Source: Clostridium_AI sp964409685
Lineage (GTDB): Bacteria > Bacillota > Clostridia > Lachnospirales > Lachnospiraceae
Direction: 5' to 3'
Assembly: GCA_964409685.1 (NCBI GenBank)
Contig: CAYPEJ010000019.1
Coordinates: 25,100 to 89,099 of the forward strand
DNA length: 64,000 nucleotides
Of this stretch, positions 17,087 to 25,787 are shown piece by piece; within the stretch, counting starts at the first letter, position 1; every line of letters starts with the position of its first letter. A program made the position numbers and the translations under genes. The notes under the pieces were generated by a model. That model did not search any database, was not told where the DNA came from, and saw nothing but the letters and a program-made list of their open reading frames with translations.

Positions 17087-19276
17087 TTATTTCAAATTCA
17101 ACTTTGCTAACGCATCCGCAAATCCTGTATTTAAAGGTGTTTCATCCTTTTTCATTTTCTTCATATAATTTGCAACGTCCTTCTTAGACACTCCTGCGCC
17201 TTCCTTCTTTCTACGTTCTTGGAATGCTGTTAATTTTTCTTTATGTCCACAGACACATACAAACATCTGCTTTTCACCTGTTCCGAATAACTCCATACGC
17301 TTATGACACTTTGGACATCTTGCATTTGAGGTTCTGGATACAGTTTCTTTATAACCACACTCACGATCTTGGCAAACACGTTTTGTACTATTTTTGCCTT
17401 TTACTAATAATAAGTTCTTTCCACAGTTAGGACATTTATGATTTGTCATATTATCATGACGGAATTTTCCTTCGCCTGCTTTGATTTCATCGATTAATTC
17501 ATTGGTATATGCCTTAATCTCTGTCATAAATGCATCTCTACGCAAAGACCCTTTTGCTATCTTGGAGAGCTTTCGTTCCCAATCAGCTGTTAATTCTGGC
17601 TTTTTCAGATCTGCTGGCACTAATTCTAACAATTGTTTTGCCTTTGCAGTGATATGAATATCTTTCCCTTTCTTCTCAAGAAGATAAGAGTTGAACAATT
17701 TTTCAATAATATCTGCTCTAGTGGCAACAGTGCCTAATCCACCTGTCTCTCCTAATGTTTTGATATCTTCTTTATCACGACTTTCCATATATTTCACTGG
17801 ATTTTCCATAGCGGATAATAATGTTGCCTCATTAAATGGAGCTGGTGGTTTTGTCTTCCCTTCCGTCATAGAAAGGTTGGATAATGTTAATACCTCTCCT
17901 TTATTTACCGAAAATACATCAGAAATCTCTTCTTCACCGTCATCGTATTGATTGTCGTAAACAGCTTTCCATCCAGGGTTTCGTACTAGATTTCCTTTCG
18001 CTGTAAATATTTGACCTCCAATTTCAACTTCTATTGAAGTTTGTTCGTACTCATACGCTGGATAAAGGACTGCTAAAAATCGCTTTACAACTAAATCGTA
18101 AATTTTACGTTCTTCCAATGTCATGTGATCTAGTTGCGGAAATTGTTCCGTTGGAATAATCGCATGATGGTCGGATACACGGCTGTTATCTACAAATGAT
18201 TTATTAGGCTTAATATTCTTTACTTGTGCTGCTAACTTTCTGTATGGTCCAACGCTAATCGCTTGCAGACGTTCTTTTAAAGTATCTACGATATCTGTCG
18301 TTAAATATCTAGAATCGGTTCTTGGATAAGTAAGCACTTTGTGATTTTCATATAGGCGTTGCATAATGTTTAATGTTTGCTTTGCTGAAAAATCAAATTT
18401 CTTATTGGCTTCTCTTTGTAATTCGGTTAAATCATAAAGTTGCGGTGCAGGTTTTCTTTTTTCGCTACATACCACATTTGTTACTTTTGCATCTTTACCT
18501 TTTAATTCTGCTAATAAGGAAGATACTCTATCTTTGTCAAAACTACGATTACTTTTTGATTTTGGTTCAATCCACTGCATTTTCATGGTTTGTTTTAATG
18601 GACCTTGTTTGGTAACCGTTGCTGTTAAGCCATAGTATGGAACTGGCTTGAAATTGCGAATCTCTTCTTCTCGTTTTGCAATCATGGATAATGTTGGGGT
18701 TTGCACACGACCACAAGATAGTTGTGCATTGTATTTACACGTTAAGGCGCGTGTTGCATTGATTCCTACTAACCAATCGGCTTCTGCACGACATACTGCT
18801 GCACGGTATAGATTATCATAGTCTTTACCTGGTTTTAAGTTGGCAAATCCTTCACGAATGGCTTTATCCGTAACAGAAGAAATCCATAAACGTTTTGTTG
18901 GTTTTTGATTTCCTACCTTTTCTAGAATCCATCTTGCTACCAATTCCCCTTCTCGTCCCGCGTCTGTCGCAATGACAATTTCGCTTACGTCTTTACGTTG
19001 GATTTGTGCCTTTACTGCTTGAAATTGTTTTCCTGTTTGTTTGATTACTTCTAAACGAAGTGTTTTTGGAATCATTGGTAAATCACGCATATTCCATTCT
19101 TTATATTTATCATCGTAGCGTTCTGGGTCAGATAGCGTTACCAAGTGACCAAGTCCCCAAGTTACGATATATTGATTTCCTTCGATGGCACCATTGATTT
19201 TCTTGTTACATTTTAAAACTCTGGCAATGTCACGACCTACGGATGGTTTTTCCGCAATTACGACTATTTTACTCAT
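17087..19276 (-). CDS. topB: DNA topoisomerase III
   Basis: The 729-residue protein is a type IA topoisomerase. The TOPRIM domain holds IAEKPSVGRDIA at the N-terminus and the acidic DAGREGE motif at 105-111. The active-site tyrosine is Y317 in LTYPRTDSRYL. The C-terminus carries two zinc-ribbon-like modules (CPNCGK...CQDRECG and CPKCHK...CVCG). TopB decatenates DNA and resolves recombination or replication intermediates. Paralogues are common on conjugative elements, but no conjugation, integrase or relaxase genes lie nearby, so this copy looks chromosomal. GGAG precedes ATG 19276. Confidence 0.95.
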   Translation of the reverse strand: MSKIVVIAEKPSVGRDIARVLKCNKKINGAIEGNQYIVTWGLGHLVTLSDPERYDDKYKEWNMRDLPMIPKTLRLEVIKQTGKQFQAVKAQIQRKDVSEIVIATDAGREGELVARWILEKVGNQKPTKRLWISSVTDKAIREGFANLKPGKDYDNLYRAAVCRAEADWLVGINATRALTCKYNAQLSCGRVQTPTLSMIAKREEEIRNFKPVPYYGLTATVTKQGPLKQTMKMQWIEPKSKSNRSFDKDRVSSLLAELKGKDAKVTNVVCSEKRKPAPQLYDLTELQREANKKFDFSAKQTLNIMQRLYENHKVLTYPRTDSRYLTTDIVDTLKERLQAISVGPYRKLAAQVKNIKPNKSFVDNSRVSDHHAIIPTEQFPQLDHMTLEERKIYDLVVKRFLAVLYPAYEYEQTSIEVEIGGQIFTAKGNLVRNPGWKAVYDNQYDDGEEEISDVFSVNKGEVLTLSNLSMTEGKTKPPAPFNEATLLSAMENPVKYMESRDKEDIKTLGETGGLGTVATRADIIEKLFNSYLLEKKGKDIHITAKAKQLLELVPADLKKPELTADWERKLSKIAKGSLRRDAFMTEIKAYTNELIDEIKAGEGKFRHDNMTNHKCPNCGKNLLLVKGKNSTKRVCQDRECGYKETVSRTSNARCPKCHKRMELFGTGEKQMFVCVCGHKEKLTAFQERRKKEGAGVSKKDVANYMKKMKKDETPLNTGFADALAKLNLK

Positions 19277-19612
19277 GCAAATCTCCTTTTATATACAAAT
19301 TTCTGTAATGTCTAATGGTATTATAACGGATTCTTTGAGGGAATCATAGTTTTATTTTTCCACGTTATAAACACCATATAGGACAACTATGTGATTTTAT
19401 AGGCAACGAAGAAAATTTTGAATTGCCTTTTTGCAAATGTTATGATATAGTCAATTCAAAGCAAATTTTCGTAGTTTCTATTTTTGAGTTATTTCTTTTA
19501 TTCATATATTCATATCTTAAATTCTTTCGAAAAATCTTTGCTTTAATTTCTCGACAAAATATAAGGCAGGGATTTGATGATACTGCCTGCTACAATTAGG
19601 AGGTACATAAAT
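19277..19612. other. Divergent intergenic region between topB and the Rpn-type gene
   Basis: No gene is seen in these 336 bases. AGGCAA (19401-19406) and TTGCCT (19423-19428) form a stem followed by T5 on the plus strand, an orphan terminator-like hairpin with no plus-strand gene upstream. A second short stem, AGGCAG/CTGCCT near 19564-19588, sits just before the AGGAGG box of the next gene and may affect its translation. Confidence 0.4.
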
Positions 19613-20539
19613 ATGAAAGACAAAGAAGTTACACAAGTGATTCGCAACTATAAAGATACTCTATTTCGCAAAATTTTTAGTGATAAGATTAATCTACTAA
19701 GTTTATACAATGTGATGAGTGGAAAGAATTACACAGACCCAGATTTATTAGAGATTGTAACATTAGACAATGCAATTTACATGAATATGAAAAATGATTT
19801 AGCATTTCTAATTGATTGTTCTCTCCATATGTATGAACATCAATCCACTCTGTCACCTAATCTTGCATTACGACACTTGTTCTACGTTACAAGAGAATAC
19901 GAAAAATTCACAAATATGGCAACTTTATATTCATCAAAAAGAGTTAAACTACCTGCACCGCATTTTGTTGTTTTTTACAACGGAACAGATGGAGATTGGA
20001 GTATCCGAACATCGAAATTATCAGAAGCATTTGAACCACAACAAGATTCACCAAACTTGGAGCTTGTGGTGAAAGAAATTAATATTAATCCAGGTAGAAA
20101 TGATGAGTTATTACTTCAATGTAAACCTCTGTTTGAATATATGCAATATATAGATAAAGTACGTACATATACAGTTACTATGTCTACAGAATTAGCTGTT
20201 GAAAAAGCTGTAAACGAATGCATTCAGGAAGGCATTCTGAAAGAATTTTTACTACAAAATAAGTCGGAGGCGATTCAAATGAGTATTTTTGAATTTGATG
20301 AAGAACGGGAAATGAAATTGATTCGGGAGGATGAAAGAGAACTCGGACGGGAAGAAGGTATCTCTATTGGGCGTGAACAAGGTCTTGCTGAAGGGATTCA
20401 AACCAGTATAAATCTTCTTGTAAAATACGATCTTGAGCATAATCTTGCAGAAGAAACCATAATTCAAAGAATTGTTGAAACATTTGGGTTTGAACATGAT
20501 AAAGTTGTACATATTCTTCAATGTATAAAGGATAGATAA
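19613..20539 (+). CDS. Rpn/YhgA-like PD-(D/E)XK nuclease (transposase-like family)
   Basis: A 308-residue protein of the recombination-promoting nuclease family, formerly called putative transposases. The nuclease core shows FLIDCSLHMYEHQST with D68, E75 and Q77 in the expected D-x-(E/Q)xQ arrangement, preceded by the F-R-K-I-F opening typical of the family. The C-terminal third is a charged helix with GREEGISIGREQGLAEG repeats common to these proteins. RpnA in E. coli is a DNA endonuclease that promotes RecA-independent recombination; the role here is inference. AGGAGG at 19599-19604 selects ATG 19613 over an in-frame ATG 39 bases earlier. No terminal inverted repeats were found beside it. 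Confidence 0.8.
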   Translation: MKDKEVTQVIRNYKDTLFRKIFSDKINLLSLYNVMSGKNYTDPDLLEIVTLDNAIYMNMKNDLAFLIDCSLHMYEHQSTLSPNLALRHLFYVTREYEKFTNMATLYSSKRVKLPAPHFVVFYNGTDGDWSIRTSKLSEAFEPQQDSPNLELVVKEININPGRNDELLLQCKPLFEYMQYIDKVRTYTVTMSTELAVEKAVNECIQEGILKEFLLQNKSEAIQMSIFEFDEEREMKLIREDERELGREEGISIGREQGLAEGIQTSINLLVKYDLEHNLAEETIIQRIVETFGFEHDKVVHILQCIKDR

Positions 20540-20610
20540 TTTAATTTACCAACTTCCTTATGTAAATCATATTATCTACCCTTTCAAAAGTCCAAGATAC
20601 CAATTATCCA

Positions 20611-21417
20611 TTATATGTTCGTATCAAACCAATACACCGTTCTCTCATGAAATTTGTGAAATCCACTTACTTTTGCTAATCTCTGGGAAGCAATATTCGA
20701 TTCAACACAATCCCATTGGACTACCATTTGATCGTCAATACAATCATTTACAAATTCCTGTGTTAATCTTCGACCAATTCCTTTTCTTCTATGTGCTTCA
20801 TCTACTTCGATATCAACTACTATATATTGCTGAAATTTTGCAGAACCAAAAATCATACCTACAACTTTCTTCTCATAAATTGCTATACAAGCCCTACTTA
20901 CCTCTAAAAATTTATCCGCATCTTTCCACGAATTATCAATCCACTCAAGCAATGTTGACCCATTCGTATATTCATTTTCTTTCAATTTTTGAAGAAGGTT
21001 CTTATCCACTTTTACAAACTGATATTCGTCCGAAATTTCAACTTCTTCTATGTAATCTATTTTTCGATAAGAGTATTCTTGTTCTGAATATATTTCCTTT
21101 TCTTCAAACAAGTGCTTCACCTGTTCATATAAAATAGGATTATCGGCAGTAAACTCAAATGCGTCCATCCCCATCTCCTTCAGCTCACAGAATACCTTAT
21201 CGAAAAATTCATTCACTTTCACATCCTCATACTTAGGAATCTCACCAAAGATTGCACAACCTCCCACACAATAAGAATACACAACTGCTAACTTAGGTTC
21301 TTCTTCTGGAAAATACCATACCTTTCCCTTACAGGTGCCATCTAATATACCAGACATACTTGGCGTTCTTTCATCCAGAAACTTTTGATAATGTTGACTA
21401 ACATTAATCTCTAACAT
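20611..21417 (-). CDS. GNAT-family N-acetyltransferase
   Basis: The 268-residue protein has its acetyl-CoA binding motif A in the C-terminal half, IEVDEAHRRKGIGRRLTQEFV, followed by the typical NIASQRLAKVSGF turn. The N-terminal half, about 130 residues, is a separate domain as in the GNAT_acetyltran group. It contains GGCAIFGE and an acidic helix. The acceptor substrate is unknown. GGGAGG precedes ATG 21417. It is convergent with the Rpn-type gene and 75 bases downstream of the zinc-finger regulator gene on the same strand. Confidence 0.8.
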   Translation of the reverse strand: MLEINVSQHYQKFLDERTPSMSGILDGTCKGKVWYFPEEEPKLAVVYSYCVGGCAIFGEIPKYEDVKVNEFFDKVFCELKEMGMDAFEFTADNPILYEQVKHLFEEKEIYSEQEYSYRKIDYIEEVEISDEYQFVKVDKNLLQKLKENEYTNGSTLLEWIDNSWKDADKFLEVSRACIAIYEKKVVGMIFGSAKFQQYIVVDIEVDEAHRRKGIGRRLTQEFVNDCIDDQMVVQWDCVESNIASQRLAKVSGFHKFHERTVYWFDTNI

Positions 21418-21491
21418 ACTTACCTCCCACTTTTTGTATGGCCAAAATAGCCTTTCATCTTTTTTCCTATTGCTTAGCCTATTGTCTCTAC

Positions 21492-22247
21492 CTATTCCTT
21501 CACTCGATACACACTACAATCCGTTGCACGATCCATAAATCCATACTCAATGAGCGCTCTTCGTAAAGAAGGATAATCTTCCTCATAGATTCTTCTTAAC
21601 ACTTTATCTACTTCCCACTCTGGATACTCCGTATCACGTTTAAAGTTCTTAATAATTTCGCTTAAGATAATGATCTTTTTCTTCGCCTTGGCTGGAAACT
21701 GCTTTAACGCGCCTGTCTCTGTATCCATATATGTTGCTAACGTCTTTTCACGTTCTTTATCTGTGATATTGAATCGGTCATCCACCATACGGGCAGTATT
21801 ATGAATTTCTTCAATCGTCCCTGTATCACTTTCTTGAATCGGCTTGCTGGTCTCCTCTTCCAATGAGTGCATTAATGCTAAAAATAACTTTGCTTGTTTC
21901 TCTTTCTCACGAATCTTGAAACGATGGTTACGAACTGTGGATTGTGCAATTCCTAATTCTTTACCAATTTCTTGATCAGATCTCCCCTCTAATAGTAAAA
22001 GCAATAACTTTCTCTGGATTTCTGTTAGACCAGTAACGCTTAACTCTTGATTCAAAAGATAGTAAGCAAGGCTTCCATGTTCCTTTTTATTGTGGTTCTT
22101 CACTGCACCATACGCATCATAAAGCAACTCATTTTCTTGATAGATACGACCTTTTTCATATGATTTTTCACAAATGGTACATTGAAATGAATCATCTGTT
22201 TCTACATAACCCTGTTGAATTTCTTGTAAATCATAATTCCATAACAT
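21492..22247 (-). CDS. LuxR-type HTH regulator with N-terminal zinc finger and DUF2087
   Basis: The 251-residue product has three parts. Residues about 20-55 (FQCTICEKSYEKG...HNKKEHGS) hold a C-x2-C and H-x4-H arrangement like a single zinc finger. Residues about 65-125 form a LuxR-type helix-turn-helix (LTEIQRKLLLLLLEGRSDQEIGKELGIAQSTVRNHRFKI). The C-terminal 85 residues match DUF2087 (FPAKAKKKIIILSEIIKNF to RRALIEYGFMDR). The architecture implies a DNA-binding transcription factor, probably cytoplasmic; its target is unknown. AGGAGG at 22255-22260 selects ATG 22247 rather than an in-frame ATG 11 codons earlier. Confidence 0.8.
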   Translation of the reverse strand: MLWNYDLQEIQQGYVETDDSFQCTICEKSYEKGRIYQENELLYDAYGAVKNHNKKEHGSLAYYLLNQELSVTGLTEIQRKLLLLLLEGRSDQEIGKELGIAQSTVRNHRFKIREKEKQAKLFLALMHSLEEETSKPIQESDTGTIEEIHNTARMVDDRFNITDKEREKTLATYMDTETGALKQFPAKAKKKIIILSEIIKNFKRDTEYPEWEVDKVLRRIYEEDYPSLRRALIEYGFMDRATDCSVYRVKE

Positions 22248-22365
22248 AATAAAACCTCCTATATAAACAAACATTTTCATCTTCTGTTTGTATTATAAAC
22301 CACATTGCACCATTTTGTCTACATAAAAATAAACTTTATTTCAATTTATCTATTAATAAGCAAAC

Positions 22366-22402
22366 AAAATGGACATGCAACCAAAGCCACATGCCCATTT
22401 TG
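22366..22402 (-). terminator. Hairpin downstream of the antiporter gene
   Basis: AAAATGGACATG (22366-22377) pairs with CATGCCCATTTT (22390-22401) with a single non-Watson-Crick position. On the minus strand it is followed by GTTTG, a weak T tract. It sits 20 bases after the stop at 22422. Confidence 0.5.
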
Positions 22403-22421
22403 ATTCTTCCTAAACATCTGT

Positions 22422-23600
22422 TTATTCTATTTCTAATAACTTCTTATAACTCGAATCTATCGCAATGGCTCCAAACGGTGCGGTGATAATAATAGATAAA
22501 ATCGCAACCGTAAGTACAATATTTCCACATGCAAGTCCCATTGCTAAAGGCGTTGCACCAATCGCCGCCTGTACGGTAGCTTTTGGAGTATACGCAAGCA
22601 TACAAAATACTCTTTCTTTTCTTGTCAACTTAGTACCAATTAGACAAGTAAATACACCTACCATACGAAAGACTAGCGCACATACTACGAGTAAAATCGC
22701 CATAAGTCCTGCTGCCTTCACATAAGATAAATCTACTGCAACCCCAACTAAAACAAACAACACAATTTCCCCTGCTGTCCAGAGTGCATTATATCGTTCT
22801 GACAATTCCTTTGCTAGTTCTGGCTTTGTCTGATACAATGTAAGCCCGATGCTCATAATGGCTAAAAGTCCTGATATTGGCACAATACCTTTTAACTGTT
22901 CCTCTATCTCTAACATAAAAAAGGAAACGCTTAGTACCACTAACAGCTTTTGAACCGAACTCAGCTCAACCTTATCAAACAAGATACCTAACAATTTTGC
23001 AATAACGAATCCTACTAATACACCTAGCCCAATGGATATTGGTATGGAGACAAATTGATATACCGACACAGCCTTATTTCCTTCTAACGCTGTAAAAGCT
23101 GTAAACAGTACGATAACAAATACATCATCCACCGACGCACCTGCTAAAATCAGTTGTGGAATACTATGTTTCTTGCCGTACCCTTTTTCAATCAACTTTA
23201 TCATTCGTGGTACAATTACTGCTGGTGAAACTGCCGCAATAACAGCACCGATAATAGCCGCTTCTATATAGGTTACTGGTAAAAATAACGGTGCAAGAAT
23301 GATTGTTGCAGCTATCTCAAAGCAGGCAGGCACAAAGCACATTAATACTGCAGGTCTTCCTACTTTTTTTAATGATTGAATATTTAAAGAAAGCCCTGCT
23401 CTTGTTAAGATAATTACAAGAGCGATTTGACGCAGATAAGATGCAATAGACAAAATGGTATCATCCATCAAATTTCCTACACTTGGACCCACTAATATTC
23501 CCGCTAAAATCATACCTATCAGACTGGGAAGTTTAAATTTTTGAAACAACTTTCCCAAAACAAGTCCCGATAAAAATATAATTGCTAAACTGGTCAGCAT
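22422..23600 (-). CDS. CPA2-type cation/proton antiporter
   Basis: A 392-residue integral membrane protein with about 11-12 hydrophobic segments and no cytoplasmic NAD-binding or TrkA domain. The pattern fits the Na_H_Exchanger (KefB/NapA) family: LIGMILAGILVGP near the N-terminus, AVIAAVSPAVIVP and LAGASVDDVFVIVLF with an acidic pair expected in the ion-binding core. It should exchange Na+ or K+ for protons at the cell membrane. GGAGG precedes ATG 23600. It lies 24 bases downstream of the alpha/beta hydrolase gene on the same strand, suggesting cotranscription. Confidence 0.85.
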   Translation of the reverse strand: MLTSLAIIFLSGLVLGKLFQKFKLPSLIGMILAGILVGPSVGNLMDDTILSIASYLRQIALVIILTRAGLSLNIQSLKKVGRPAVLMCFVPACFEIAATIILAPLFLPVTYIEAAIIGAVIAAVSPAVIVPRMIKLIEKGYGKKHSIPQLILAGASVDDVFVIVLFTAFTALEGNKAVSVYQFVSIPISIGLGVLVGFVIAKLLGILFDKVELSSVQKLLVVLSVSFFMLEIEEQLKGIVPISGLLAIMSIGLTLYQTKPELAKELSERYNALWTAGEIVLFVLVGVAVDLSYVKAAGLMAILLVVCALVFRMVGVFTCLIGTKLTRKERVFCMLAYTPKATVQAAIGATPLAMGLACGNIVLTVAILSIIITAPFGAIAIDSSYKKLLEIE

Positions 23601-23624
23601 GTCATTTCCTCCTTCTGTTGTATG

Positions 23625-24353
23625 TTAGTTTAACCGAAACGCATCTACAATGGCATCTGCCGTAATCGAAAGTTGTTCCTCATTGCTTATCGTCGGCTCA
23701 CCATCCCCATCTTGGATACCATACATTCCAAAATATCCATGACATCCACCCTCAATCACCACTTCCTGTGTATCACTCGGCAGATTAGAATAGTACTCTT
23801 TATATTTTTCACGATTCATCACGTTATCTTCCGAAGCCGTAATCGAAACAACTTTCAAATCCGATTCCGATAAATCTGCTGTTGAATAAGCCGCTAGCAA
23901 CGCCAATCCTGCAAAATCATCTGTATGCTCTGCCACATAAGATGCCGCCATAGAACCACCAAGCGAATGTCCTCCGATATACCATGTTTCTATCTCAGGA
24001 TATTCGTCCTTAATTCCATCTGCTGCACTCACATCCAAAACTGCTAAATTGCATGGCATTTTTATCAACACACATAACATATTCTGTTCTGCTAAACGTT
24101 TCATCAATGGTACATAGGCTTCAAACTGCACTTTTCCCCCTGGATAAAAGATAAAACCTGCTTTCGCATCCTTCGGTGAAAATACCAACTTATCCTTATC
24201 CACGTATTCCACTTGAACCGTATTACTTGAACAGATTTCGTCTAGTGCACGTTGTTCTGCATAATAGTAGTCCGATACATAAATCCAACCTCCTATTCCT
24301 AATGCAAGGAACAAGCATACACATATCAGTCCTATTCTTTTTAACCACTTCAT
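23625..24353 (-). CDS. Membrane-anchored alpha/beta hydrolase
   Basis: The 242-residue protein begins with a signal-anchor (RIGLICVCLFLALGIGGWIYV) that would place the domain outside the membrane. The hydrolase fold shows FIFYPGGKV as the oxyanion region, the nucleophile elbow GGHSLGG, an acid in ITASEDNV and the catalytic His in EGGCHGYFGMYG. This matches the small alpha/beta hydrolase family often labelled dienelactone-hydrolase-like. The substrate is unknown. The ribosome binding site is weak (AAGGT 13 bases before ATG 24353). Confidence 0.8.
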   Translation of the reverse strand: MKWLKRIGLICVCLFLALGIGGWIYVSDYYYAEQRALDEICSSNTVQVEYVDKDKLVFSPKDAKAGFIFYPGGKVQFEAYVPLMKRLAEQNMLCVLIKMPCNLAVLDVSAADGIKDEYPEIETWYIGGHSLGGSMAASYVAEHTDDFAGLALLAAYSTADLSESDLKVVSITASEDNVMNREKYKEYYSNLPSDTQEVVIEGGCHGYFGMYGIQDGDGEPTISNEEQLSITADAIVDAFRLN

Positions 24354-24414
24354 TTCATTTTACCTTTACTAAATCAATTTTTTCTTAGTGTATGCATTTC
24401 CTAAAGACTATACA

Positions 24415-25188
24415 CTAAAATAGATTCACTGTAAAGATCGCCAAACCAATCACAACTAGAATTACCCCTGTCATTCTATTCAATGTTAAAGGATTTGCTT
24501 TATTGGCAATCTTCGCTGCAATTCTTGCCCATAATAATGTAGAGATTACACAGACAACTAACGCTAACATATCTGGCATACCACCAATGATAAAATGACT
24601 AGCAGCCCCTGTAAATGCTGTAAATGCCATAACGAATACACTTGTTCCAACCGCAGTTTTAAGCTCATATCCTAAAATACTTGTTAATACAAGTAACATC
24701 ATCATTCCACCACCTGCACCAACGAATCCACAGATAAAACCAATCATCATACCACATAAAACAGAACGGATAATCCTTTGTTTTCGCTCTAATGTTTCCA
24801 TTGCATTTTGTGTTTTCATAACAGGTTTTACAATAAATTTAATACCAAGAATCATTGTCATAAAGACCGAGAAACCACCCATAGTTGCACTTGGTAATAG
24901 GCTAGACAACCAACTTCCGATCGTTGTAAAAATTAAAACAGTAACCATCATAATCATACCATTTTTAATGTCTAGATGCTTATTTTTTCCGTATGTGTAA
25001 GCACTTACAGCACTTGCTAACACATCACTGGCAAGAGCAATCCCTACTGCTTCATATGGGTCCATACCTAAAAATGTAATTAAAATCGGACTAATCGCCG
25101 CTGCTGCACTCATTCCTGCAAAGCCTGTTCCCAGACCAGCTCCGATACCTGCGATAAAGCAGATTAAAATCGTAAATAATACTTCCAT
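24415..25188 (-). CDS. TSUP/TauE-SafE family anion exporter
   Basis: A 257-residue protein with eight or so membrane segments and the duplicated glycine-rich signature of the TauE/SafE family (GIGAGLGTGFAGMSAAAAISP and FICGFVGAGGGMMMLLVLTS). Members move sulfite, organosulfonates or other small anions across the cell membrane. Its ATG overlaps the stop of the MarR gene (TAATG at 25190-25186), so translation is coupled, and MarR is the likely local regulator. The ligand is unknown. Confidence 0.85.
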   Translation of the reverse strand: MEVLFTILICFIAGIGAGLGTGFAGMSAAAAISPILITFLGMDPYEAVGIALASDVLASAVSAYTYGKNKHLDIKNGMIMMVTVLIFTTIGSWLSSLLPSATMGGFSVFMTMILGIKFIVKPVMKTQNAMETLERKQRIIRSVLCGMMIGFICGFVGAGGGMMMLLVLTSILGYELKTAVGTSVFVMAFTAFTGAASHFIIGGMPDMLALVVCVISTLLWARIAAKIANKANPLTLNRMTGVILVVIGLAIFTVNLF

Positions 25189-25625
25189 TACTTGTTACCT
25201 CCCAATGTAAACTGTTCCATGTTGTCCATTATTTTTGCAAAATAGTACTCCATCTGTTCTCTTTCATTGTCATCCAGGTCTGCAAGCATTGTTTCCACGA
25301 AGTGTTTTTGCCCTGCACGACCTTGTTTGATAACTTCGTCTGCTGCTTCCGTAAGTGAAAGATAGATTGTTCTTCGATTATTGTCTTTGTAGGATCTATG
25401 GATGAAGTTTTTGGCTTCTAGAGATTTTAAAGACATAGATACGTGAGACTTTTTGATATGTCGTTTTTCGACAATGTCTGTTGCAGTATCACAATCTGGG
25501 TTATTCGCAAGGAATAATATAACATTTAGTTCCGTCAAAGTTAGATTAAATCGTTCACTTATTGGGAGCATAATTTTTGCGTAGACTTCTTTGATTAGAG
25601 AAACAAGATTCCAAATTGCTATCAT
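25188..25625 (-). CDS. MarR-family transcriptional regulator
   Basis: The 145-residue protein has a winged helix-turn-helix of MarR type: ISERFNLTLTELNVILFLANNP leads to TDIVEKRHIKKSHVSMSLKSLEAKNFI and the wing YKDNNRRTIYLSLTEAADEVI. It probably represses its own operon with the TSUP exporter, because a 13-base palindrome lies just downstream of its promoter. The ATG at 25625 follows a modest AAAGGAGTG box. Confidence 0.85.
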   Translation of the reverse strand: MIAIWNLVSLIKEVYAKIMLPISERFNLTLTELNVILFLANNPDCDTATDIVEKRHIKKSHVSMSLKSLEAKNFIHRSYKDNNRRTIYLSLTEAADEVIKQGRAGQKHFVETMLADLDDNEREQMEYYFAKIMDNMEQFTLGGNK

Positions 25626-25647
25626 TTTGGCACTCCTTTGTTAAATT

Positions 25648-25660
25648 TTGAACTGTTCAA
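25648..25660. promoter_or_regulatory. Likely MarR operator
   Basis: TTGAACTGTTCAA has 6-base arms around one central base. A further copy of the half-site, TTGAAC, follows at 25663-25668. It lies 15-27 bases after the predicted transcription start and 22 bases before the MarR start codon, a usual place for autorepression. Confidence 0.55.
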
Positions 25661-25680
25661 TTTTGAACTATTGTAATAGT

Positions 25681-25710
25681 AGTATATACATATTAACTGC
25701 AAAATGTCAA
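25681..25710 (-). promoter_or_regulatory. Promoter of the MarR-TSUP operon
   Basis: On the minus strand TTGACA (25710-25705) is followed after 18 bases by TATACT (25686-25681). A TATATA reading with a 16-base spacer is also possible. Confidence 0.65.
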
Positions 25711-25723
25711 GTAGGAGCTAATG

Positions 25724-25762
25724 CAAAAAGCCCTTTATATGATTACTGTCATATAAAGGGCT
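25724..25762 (-). terminator. Terminator of the pepT-nudC-aldo/keto reductase unit
   Basis: A perfect 14-base stem (25729-25742 with 25749-25762), six-base loop, followed on the minus strand by TTTT. It starts 25 bases past the aldo/keto reductase stop. Confidence 0.8.
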
Positions 25763-25787
25763 AAATAAAGCGTACTGAAGTTTTCTC

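Noticed and set aside
17087..19276. topB as a marker of an integrative conjugative element
   Set aside because: No relaxase, type IV secretion, integrase or attachment-site repeats are present in the flanking 10 kb.
24354..24414. Inverted repeat TTAGTGTAT/ATACACTAA after the TSUP exporter gene
   Set aside because: The stem is short with a long loop and is followed by A-rich rather than T-rich sequence on the minus strand, so I do not call it a terminator.
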